Assembly: GCA_049317725.1 (NCBI GenBank)
Contig: JBMOHS010000128.1
Location: 1-11,583, forward strand
Direction: 5' to 3'
DNA from: CAIOZW01 sp049317725
GTDB lineage: Bacteria; Acidobacteriota; Blastocatellia; RBC074
Length of the DNA: 11,583 nt
The notes under the pieces are model-generated. The model was not told where the DNA came from and did not search any database. It saw only the letters and a program-made list of their open reading frames with translations. This document shows positions 1 through 7,018 of the stretch, piece by piece; position 1 is the stretch's first letter, and every line of letters starts with the position of its first letter. The position numbers and the translations under genes are program-made.

Positions 1-954
<954 letters not shown>

Positions 955-1006
955 AAGAGTCTGGCAGGGCGAGAGCCTCACGGGCGCACACGAGGAAGAG
1001 GAGACG

Positions 1007-2044
1007 ATGAGAGAGCAGATCACCTACAAGGACGCGGGAGTTGACATCGACGCGGCCGACGTGGCGACGTCGCGGATCAAGCGGCTGGCGCGGACGACCT
1101 TCAACGACCGGGTCCTCTCGGACATTGGCAGTTTCGGAGGGATGTTCACGGGGCTCTTCCCGCAGATGCGGGAACCGGTGCTGGTCGCGAGTTGCGACGG
1201 GGTCGGGACGAAGTTGAAGATCGCCTTTGCCAGCGGGATCCACAACACGGTTGGGTACGACTTGGTCGCGCACTGCATCGACGACATCCTGGTGCAGGGG
1301 GCGCGGCCGCTCTTCTTTCTCGACTACATTGCCACGGGACGGCTCGATCCGGAGATCATCGAGCAGGTGATCTCCGGGATGACGCGCGGGTGCGTCGAGG
1401 GGGGCTGTGCGCTGCTGGGGGGAGAGACGGCGGAGATGCCCGAGTTCTACGCCGACGGGGAGTATGACATCGCCGGCTTCATCGTCGGGGTGGTCGACCG
1501 GGCAAAGATCATCGACGGGAAGCGGATCACGGCAGGGGACGTGGCGATCGCGCTGCCCTCGCTCGGGCTGCACACCAACGGCTACAGCTTGGCACGCAAG
1601 CTGCTGCTGGATGTTGCCGGATACCAGATCGACACCCACGTCGCCGAGCTGGGCGGCACGGTTGCGGAAGAGCTGCTCAAGCCGCACCGCAACTACCTGC
1701 CGGCGCTCGACCGGCTGCTGGCTCACGACGGCGTGATCAAGGGGCTGGCCCACATCACCGGGGGAGGCTTGACCGACAACGTGCCGCGGATCCTGCCGGG
1801 CAATGTCGATCTGGCGATCGAGGATGGGAGCTGGCCGGTCTTGCCGGTCTTCTCGCTGCTGCGGAAGATCGGGAACGTGCCGTTGGAGGAGATGCGTCGG
1901 ACGTTTAATCTGGGCGTCGGGATGGTCATCATCGCGGCGCGGGAGCATGCGGCCCTCGTCGAGGAGGGGCTGACCCAGGCGGGCGAGGCCCACTACCGGA
2001 TCGGAGAGGTGGTCGACGGGACAGGAAAGGTCCGATGGGTATGA
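1007..2044 (+). CDS. purM: Phosphoribosylformylglycinamidine cyclo-ligase (AIR synthetase)
   Basis: Closes the imidazole ring of FGAM with ATP to give AIR, the fifth step of purine synthesis; cytoplasmic, normally a dimer. The 345-residue product equals the usual family length. Recognisable PurM segments in order are CDGVGTKLKIAF, the glycine-rich GGETAEMPEFY, HTNGYSLAR, HITGGGLTDNVPRILP and FNLGVGMVII. The start ATG at 1007 was chosen because GAGGAAGAGGAG (992-1003) precedes it and the protein then begins MREQITYKDAGVDI, the typical PurM start; the open frame continues further upstream inside purF but without family similarity. The end overlaps the start of purN, indicating translational coupling. 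Nothing appears missing or broken. Confidence 0.96.
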   Translation: MREQITYKDAGVDIDAADVATSRIKRLARTTFNDRVLSDIGSFGGMFTGLFPQMREPVLVASCDGVGTKLKIAFASGIHNTVGYDLVAHCIDDILVQGARPLFFLDYIATGRLDPEIIEQVISGMTRGCVEGGCALLGGETAEMPEFYADGEYDIAGFIVGVVDRAKIIDGKRITAGDVAIALPSLGLHTNGYSLARKLLLDVAGYQIDTHVAELGGTVAEELLKPHRNYLPALDRLLAHDGVIKGLAHITGGGLTDNVPRILPGNVDLAIEDGSWPVLPVFSLLRKIGNVPLEEMRRTFNLGVGMVIIAAREHAALVEEGLTQAGEAHYRIGEVVDGTGKVRWV

Positions 2045-2673
2045 AGCGGATCGGGATTCTGCTCTCGGGGCGCGGCTCGAACATGGTGGCGTTGGCGGAG
2101 GCGGTGGACAACGGAACGATTCCGGCTGCGACGCTGGCGCTGGTGATCAGCAACCGCCCGGAGGCCGCGGGGCTCGAGCGGGCGCGGGAGCGGGGCATCG
2201 CGACCTTTGTCCGGGACCACCAGGGATCGACCCGCGAGGAGCATGACCGGGCCATGGCGGCGGCGCTCGACGACCACGGGGTCGACCTGATCTGCCTTGC
2301 CGGGTACATGCGGCTCCTCTCGCCGTGGTTCATTCGCCACTACGAGGGGCAAGTTCTCAACATCCACCCATCGCTGCTGCCGGCATTTCCGGGATTGGAG
2401 GCGCAGCGGCAAGCGCTCGAGTATGGCGTCAAGGCAACCGGCTGCACGGTCCACCTGGTCGACGAGGAGCTGGACCACGGCCCGATCCTGCGACAGGCGG
2501 TGGTGCCGGTGCGGGATGGGGACAGCGTGGAGACGCTCTCGGCGCGGATCCTCGCCGAAGAGCACCGGATCTACCCAGAGGCGGTCGCCCTCGTCCTGCG
2601 CGGCGCCTACCGTGTCGTCGGCCGGCGCGTCATCGAGGATCCGGAGAGCTTCCCCACCCACCATCCCTCATAA
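2035..2673 (+). CDS. purN: Phosphoribosylglycinamide formyltransferase 1
   Basis: Transfers a formyl group from 10-formyltetrahydrofolate to GAR, the third step of purine synthesis; cytoplasmic. The 212-residue product matches the PurN length. The phosphate-binding N-terminus LLSGRGSN (residues 9-16) and the catalytic triad N109, H111 (LNIHPSLLP) and D147 (DEELDHGPI) are all present, each three residues later than in E. coli. Two starts are possible: ATG 2035, six bases before ATG 2041. AGGAAAGG (2023-2030) lies upstream; ATG 2041 would give a classic ATGA overlap with the purM stop. I list 2035, but 2041 is nearly as likely and differs by two residues. Both starts overlap purM, so expression should be coupled to it. 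Confidence 0.95.
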   Translation: MGMKRIGILLSGRGSNMVALAEAVDNGTIPAATLALVISNRPEAAGLERARERGIATFVRDHQGSTREEHDRAMAAALDDHGVDLICLAGYMRLLSPWFIRHYEGQVLNIHPSLLPAFPGLEAQRQALEYGVKATGCTVHLVDEELDHGPILRQAVVPVRDGDSVETLSARILAEEHRIYPEAVALVLRGAYRVVGRRVIEDPESFPTHHPS

Positions 2674-2686
2674 GATCGACAACCCA

Positions 2687-2708
2687 GGGAAGGGGCGCTT
2701 CCCTTCCC
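2687..2708 (+). terminator. Perfect 8-bp hairpin after purN
   Basis: GGGAAGGG (2687-2694), a six-base loop GCGCTT, then CCCTTCCC (2701-2708), 13 bases after the purN stop. The stem is perfect, but no T-run follows (CAAAGAATC), so it is not a standard intrinsic terminator. It could be a weak or factor-dependent terminator, or an mRNA-stabilising 3' hairpin between the purine genes and the next gene. Confidence 0.45.
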
Positions 2709-2734
2709 CAAAGAATCAGAGAAAGGCATTCCCC

Positions 2735-3034
2735 ATGTTGATCCATTCCGTATATTTTTGGTTGCGGCCCGACCTGACAGAAGAGGAGACGGCGCATTTC
2801 TGGACCCGGGTGCGAGCGCTGACGACGATTCCGAGCGTGCGCATCGGGCACGTCGGGACGCCGGCGGAGACAGACCGCCCGGTGATCGACCGGAGTTACA
2901 GTTGCATGCTGCTGACGATCTTCGATGATATGGCCGGGCACGATGCCTATCAGGTCGACCCGGTCCACGACCAGTTCCGGATCGAATGCGCGCCGCTCTG
3001 GTCGCGCGTCCAGATCTATGACGCCCTCACCTGA
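2735..3034 (+). CDS. Dabb (stress-responsive A/B barrel) domain protein
   Basis: A 99-residue protein that looks like a single Dabb domain, a dimeric alpha/beta barrel of the ferredoxin-like fold. Supporting segments are the N-terminal strand MLIHSVYFWLRPDLTEEE, a central helix ending in a hydrophobic strand (IPSVRIGHVGTPAE), SCMLLTIFDDMAGHDAY, and Y-Q-V-D-P-V-H-D-Q-F, which matches the family's usual Y-x-x-x-P-x-H motif, ending with a last strand VQIYDAL. Members range from plant stress proteins to polyketide cyclases, and most bacterial ones have no known substrate; none can be assigned here. ATG 2735 is preceded by AGAAAGG (2720-2726) at eight bases. The gene lies 61 bases after purN and 31 before the thioredoxin-like gene, so it may be co-transcribed, though a hairpin lies in between. 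Confidence 0.85.
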   Translation: MLIHSVYFWLRPDLTEEETAHFWTRVRALTTIPSVRIGHVGTPAETDRPVIDRSYSCMLLTIFDDMAGHDAYQVDPVHDQFRIECAPLWSRVQIYDALT

Positions 3035-3065
3035 GGTGGGCGGTGGGGCGCAGAAGGAGGCGGCC

Positions 3066-3629
3066 GTGATCGAGCGCAGGGAACAGAGGAGGAGCCGGGG
3101 GCACTGGCAGGGGCTCGCGGCAGGGCTACTGGGTCTGGCCCTGGGAATCGTCCTGGGAGCGGGGAGGCAGGTCGAGGCGACCGGGTGGCAAGAAGAGCCG
3201 CTGCGCACGCTCGACGGCAAGCCGGTCCCCTTAGCCGAGCTGGAGGGAAAGGTGGTGGTGCTCTCGTTCGGGGGGACGTGGGTTCCGCACCTGACGCGAG
3301 AGCTGACGGCCCTGCAACGGGTGGCGAGCCGCTACGACTCCCGCGAGGTCGCCGTCTTCTGGGTCAGCATCAACAGTGACCAGCCGGGAGCTCGCCACGC
3401 GGCGTCGAACGAGGAACTGCGCGAATGGATGCGGCGCGAGAACGTGCGCCTGACCGTCCTGCGCGACCCGAAGATGGCCACGTACCGGGCCTTCGAGCTG
3501 ACGGCGATTCCGACGATTGTCATCCTTGACCGCGCGGGCAAGGTCGCCTACCGGTTGGTCGGCATTGGCAGTGAGCCAGGGGAGCTCTTCAACGACTTGG
3601 TGCGGGAGATCGAGCGACTCCGCAAGTGA
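3066..3629 (+). CDS. TlpA/thioredoxin-fold protein without catalytic cysteines
   Basis: A 187-residue protein with a basic N-terminus (MIERREQRRSR), one hydrophobic segment at about residues 16-33 and a thioredoxin-fold domain from about residue 42 to the end. The hydrophobic part could be a membrane anchor or a signal peptide (possible cleavage after V-E-A, residue 38), placing the domain outside the cytoplasm. Typical TlpA/AhpC-TSA features are TLDGKPVPLAELEGKVVVLSF, the redox position TWVPHLTREL and the cis-proline loop TAIPTIVILD (P149). The usual W-C-x-x-C reads W72-V73-P74-H75-L76, and the whole protein has no cysteine, so it cannot do thiol-disulfide chemistry. It may be a binding or chaperone-like derivative; the function is unknown. 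GTG 3066 was chosen because AAGGAGG (3054-3060) lies five bases upstream; the longer open frame upstream overlaps the Dabb gene. Confidence 0.85.
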   Translation: MIERREQRRSRGHWQGLAAGLLGLALGIVLGAGRQVEATGWQEEPLRTLDGKPVPLAELEGKVVVLSFGGTWVPHLTRELTALQRVASRYDSREVAVFWVSINSDQPGARHAASNEELREWMRRENVRLTVLRDPKMATYRAFELTAIPTIVILDRAGKVAYRLVGIGSEPGELFNDLVREIERLRK

Positions 3630-3647
3630 ACCGGGGAGTCGCCCGGT
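3630..3647. terminator. Short hairpin between convergent genes
   Basis: ACCGGG (3630-3635), loop GAGTCG, CCCGGT (3642-3647) directly follows the stop of the thioredoxin-like gene and lies in the 51-base gap before the convergent minus-strand gene. The stem is only six pairs and no T-run follows on either strand, so a bidirectional terminator role is only a guess from position. Confidence 0.3.
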
Positions 3648-3680
3648 CTCCGCGCACCGCGTGCTGCTGGCGGAGAGGAG

Positions 3681-4577
3681 CTACTCCCCAGCAAGGATCT
3701 GGTCGACGCGGCGGCTGACCTCGCGGAGGTAGGCCTCGTCGCCCCCTGGGAGCTCGACCGTCAAGTAGCCCTGGAACCCGATCTCGCCGATGGCCCGTCG
3801 CACCTCGGGCCAGTCGATGCTGCCCTCACGGAGCGGGACGAACTGGCGGTTGTCCGTCTTGAAGTCCTTGAGGTGAATCTTGCCGATGCGCTTGCCGAGC
3901 ACCCGGATCCACTCCTGCGGATAGCCATACATCACGATATTGCCGACGTCGAAGTAGGCGTTGACCCAGGGGCTCTTCAGTTCATCGACGTACCGGGCAT
4001 GCTCATAGGGGGTGAGGAGAAATTTATTCCAGACCTCCTCGACGCCGATGATGACGCCGAGCTCCTTGGCGAGGGGGATCATCTTGCGGATTTCGGCCTG
4101 CGAGCGCTGCCACGCCTGCGGGATGGTCGTCTTCGGGGTGACGACGGCCGGAACGAGGAGGACGGTGTCGGCGCCCCAGAGCTTGGCGTTGCGGAGCGAG
4201 GTCTCCATCCCGGCGACGCACTTGCGGACGACCTCCGGATCCGGATCGGAGAGCGGGAAACGCCAGTGGTCGGAGTTCATCACCGAGTGGATCGGCAGAC
4301 CTGCCTTGACCGAGGCCTCGCGGATCGTCTCGGCCTCCTTCGGGTCGGCGACGGTCTGCATCTCGACCCCTTCAAAGCCCACCTCACGGGCCAGCTGGAA
4401 GCGGTCGTAGTAACTGAGCTGCTTCGGCAGCATCGAGATGAGGACGCCCTTCTTGAGGCCTCCCGCCCGCGGCTGTCCGGGGGCATCCATCGCGCCGGCT
4501 CCCCAGGACGTCGGCAGGGCCGCCGCCGTCAGGCCGAGGGCGGTGTTGCGCGCAAAGTCTCGTCTGCTGATCATCAT
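3681..4577 (-). CDS. Tat-exported sugar phosphate isomerase/epimerase-like TIM-barrel protein
   Basis: A 298-residue protein of the xylose isomerase-like (AP endonuclease 2) TIM-barrel superfamily. The N-terminus MMISRRDFARNTALGLTAAA is a twin-arginine signal (S-R-R-D-F-A) followed by a hydrophobic stretch to about residue 29, so the folded protein is probably exported. In the barrel, likely metal ligands of the epimerase/isomerase group are E180 or E181 (IGVEEVWNK), D210 (AYFDVGN), H235 (KIHLKDF) and E275 (LTVELPGG), spaced much as in ketose 3-epimerases. The true substrate cannot be read from sequence. ATG at 4577-4575 (minus) was preferred over a start 45 codons upstream because AAAGGAG (4590-4584) lies six bases before it and the Tat signal then begins the protein; ATG 4574 is an alternative. 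It is convergent with the thioredoxin-like gene and has no close co-directional partner. Confidence 0.9.
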   Translation of the reverse strand: MMISRRDFARNTALGLTAAALPTSWGAGAMDAPGQPRAGGLKKGVLISMLPKQLSYYDRFQLAREVGFEGVEMQTVADPKEAETIREASVKAGLPIHSVMNSDHWRFPLSDPDPEVVRKCVAGMETSLRNAKLWGADTVLLVPAVVTPKTTIPQAWQRSQAEIRKMIPLAKELGVIIGVEEVWNKFLLTPYEHARYVDELKSPWVNAYFDVGNIVMYGYPQEWIRVLGKRIGKIHLKDFKTDNRQFVPLREGSIDWPEVRRAIGEIGFQGYLTVELPGGDEAYLREVSRRVDQILAGE

Positions 4578-5011
4578 CCAGTTCTCCTTTGGTCCCTCTG
4601 ACCCGACGCCGGGGCTGCTGCTCGCGGACGGCGCGAGAGAGGGAATCTGGTGGCTGGCGCTCCCACGTTTCGAGCACCGGTTCTTCTCCCAATGACTCAC
4701 CAAGATCCTCAAGGGGACTCTCTGGCAGTGCCCCGCGGCGGCCCAGATCCAAACTGGCTCTGATGCCTGCCAGGAGCCTCTTGAGTTGAACTGTAGCCAC
4801 TCGCCTGACCGTTCAATGGCCGGGAAAACGGACTACCTGTATCGTGAATCGAGGTTTTTTGCCACGTAACCATAGCACAGAATCAACGCCAGGCCACAGC
4901 TTGACATGGTTGACTTGATGATCTGGCGATGAAAGGCTCGCTCCTTTCATCAAGGGTTGATCGGACATCGCCCTTGCCGCAGCGGCCGAGGCGGACAGAC
5001 AGATCCATTCC
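4578..5011. other. Intergenic region, 434 bases, between two minus-strand genes
   Basis: The part next to the Tat-exported protein gene holds its ribosome binding site (AAAGGAG, 4590-4584 minus). About 3' of the small-gene pair lies a perfect inverted repeat (4928-4951, listed separately). A T6 run at 4855-4860 (plus sense) has only a weak imperfect hairpin before it. Open frames crossing this stretch have no family resemblance and no good ribosome binding site. I see no tRNA and no convincing promoter for the gene ending at 3681, although one should be here. Confidence 0.6.
4928..4951. repeat. Perfect 9-bp inverted repeat downstream of small membrane protein genes
   Basis: GATGAAAGG (4928-4936), loop CTCGCT (4937-4942), CCTTTCATC (4943-4951). 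It begins 60 bases beyond the stop codon of the 50-residue gene on the minus strand. Position suggests a transcription end for that pair, but neither strand has a T-run after the stem. An operator or RNA-stability element is an alternative. Confidence 0.5.
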
Positions 5012-5164
5012 TTACTGGCGAGCTTTCTCTTCTCTCTCTTCTTTCTTGGTCTTCATCCAGCTCGCCTCTGCCTTCGATGCCAGATAGAGAAACGGTCCGA
5101 TGGACGCGATCCCCCAAATAATCGAGATGACCGCGCCAAAAATAAAAAGTACTGAATCTGACAC
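5012..5164 (-). CDS. Small single-helix membrane protein, 50 residues
   Basis: Found by translating the minus strand by hand. A GTG start at 5164-5162 leads to a TAA stop at 5014-5012. The product begins VSDSVLFIFGAVISII (initiator read as Met) and continues through one hydrophobic helix at about residues 5-28, then a highly charged Lys/Glu-rich tail (KTKKEEREEKARQ) likely to be a cytoplasmic helix. AAGGAG (5177-5172) lies seven bases before the GTG and is formed by the last two sense codons of the upstream small gene; the two genes are four bases apart, so translation should be coupled. No cysteine or histidine is present. I do not recognise a family. The good ribosome binding site, coherent helix-plus-charged-tail design and coupling argue that it is real; no homology search was possible. 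Confidence 0.72.
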   Translation of the reverse strand: MSDSVLFIFGAVISIIWGIASIGPFLYLASKAEASWMKTKKEEREEKARQ

Positions 5165-5168
5165 GTGA

Positions 5169-5342
5169 CTACTCCTTGTGCTTCTGGGTAATCAGGGTAC
5201 CCAATGCGAGGATGGATGGAACCCACAGCCCGACGTAAATTCCCTGTTCCTTACTGCCGACGACAAACCAGAGATAGATCGACAGGAGAAAGGAGAGACC
5301 AGCGGCCAGGACGAAGAGAAACTTTGATGTTTTGACTGACAT
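5169..5342 (-). CDS. Small two-helix membrane protein, 57 residues
   Basis: Found by translating the minus strand by hand. An ATG at 5342-5340 leads to TAG at 5171-5169. AGAGG (5354-5350) lies seven bases upstream. The product starts MSVKTSKFLFVLAAGLSF and has two hydrophobic segments, about residues 8-28 and 35-51, joined by a short polar turn (G-S-K-E-Q-G) and ending in TQKHKE. This is a helical hairpin, probably with both ends in the cytoplasm. The second helix, IYVGLWVPSILALGTLI, resembles from memory short uncharacterised bacterial proteins, but I could not check this. Its last two sense codons (AAG GAG) make up the ribosome binding site of the next gene, so the two proteins are probably made together, perhaps as parts of one membrane complex. 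Not a recognised transporter subunit or toxin. Confidence 0.75.
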   Translation of the reverse strand: MSVKTSKFLFVLAAGLSFLLSIYLWFVVGSKEQGIYVGLWVPSILALGTLITQKHKE

Positions 5343-5734
5343 AGACCAACCTCTAAATGTAGGAAAGTTCTGTTTTGGGTGAAGAAAGGGAGCTGGAAAT
5401 TGCGGAATTGAAATGAGTAATCTGATCGATTGGTGTTTGGAGGCAGGGATGAACCGTCGAGCGTCAGCCTGCCTGCCCCGATCTGCCTCTCACCTCGAGT
5501 CGACAGCAGATGGCTGTCAGGCGGGAGCGGAGAAGAGACTTCATATTCAACTGCCGGATGGAGTATACCCCGGGAGAGATCGTTGGAAAAGGTCGAGGGG
5601 TCGGGTAGAATGAAAAACTTGTCTTATCTTAGATACATAGAAAGAGAAGCCTTTGGCGTACAGGAGAGACAGACGAGCCAGCGGCTGAACGATCGTCAGA
5701 GACCGGTGAGGAATCGAACGGGGAGGAACGAGGC
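5343..5734. other. Divergent intergenic region, 392 bases
   Basis: Lies between the minus-strand small membrane protein pair and the plus-strand acyl-CoA dehydrogenase gene, so promoters for both directions are expected here. It is less GC-rich than the surrounding genes. A good plus-direction promoter is listed at 5583-5611. In the minus direction TTCACC (5383-5378) and TACATT (5361-5356) with a 16-base spacer were seen, but the implied start would fall inside the ribosome binding site. Open frames on the plus strand (from 5413, 5430 or 5610) lack family resemblance and are not called as genes. Confidence 0.55.
5583..5611 (+). promoter_or_regulatory. Sigma-70-like promoter for the acyl-CoA dehydrogenase gene
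   Basis: TTGGAA (5583-5588) and TAGAAT (5606-5611) are separated by exactly 17 bases; the -10 box matches TATAAT at five of six positions and the -35 box matches TTGACA at four of six. Transcription would begin near 5618, leaving about 117 bases of untranslated leader. Inferred from consensus only. Confidence 0.5.
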
Positions 5735-6910
<1,176 letters not shown>

Positions 6911-6943
6911 GCGGCGGGCGGGAACGATCGTTGGAATCTACCG

Positions 6944-6998
6944 CTGGAAGCCGGGTCCACCAGAGGACACGAGGACTTGGCTTCCAGTCTCTTTTTTT
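6944..6998 (+). terminator. Strong intrinsic terminator after the acyl-CoA dehydrogenase gene
   Basis: A perfect 9-bp stem CTGGAAGCC (6944-6952) with GGCTTCCAG (6979-6987), a 26-base internal region that can form a further GTCC/GGAC stem, and a tail TCTC followed by seven T (6992-6998). It begins 33 bases after the dehydrogenase stop and ends 20 bases before the helicase ATG, so it may also act as an attenuator for the following operon. Confidence 0.82.
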
Positions 6999-7018
6999 AA
7001 GTGGGCACAGGACGGGGC

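Noticed and set aside
3035..3060. G-rich stretch between the Dabb and thioredoxin-like genes as a G-quadruplex
   Set aside because: Most G-runs are only two long; the region is explained by high GC and the AAGGAGG ribosome binding site.
4384..4800. Minus-strand 138-codon frame overlapping the start of the Tat-exported protein gene
   Set aside because: It overlaps a well-supported gene in another frame, has a low-complexity Arg/Pro/Gly-rich product and no clear ribosome binding site.
4834..4860. T6 run preceded by ACCT...AGGT, a possible plus-strand terminator
   Set aside because: The stem is only four pairs with an internal mismatch and there is no plus-strand gene upstream for it to terminate.
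4901..4906. Perfect TTGACA -35 hexamer on the plus strand
   Set aside because: No -10 box at 16-18 bases (TGGCGA region) and no plus-strand gene downstream until 5735.
5356..5383. Minus-strand TTCACC-16-TACATT as promoter for the small membrane gene pair
   Set aside because: The implied transcription start would fall within the ribosome binding site of the first gene; boxes match only four of six each.
5413..5613. Plus-strand 66-codon frame starting MSNLIDWCLEAG in the divergent intergenic region
   Set aside because: Weak ribosome binding site and a product without hydrophobic pattern or family resemblance; likely chance.
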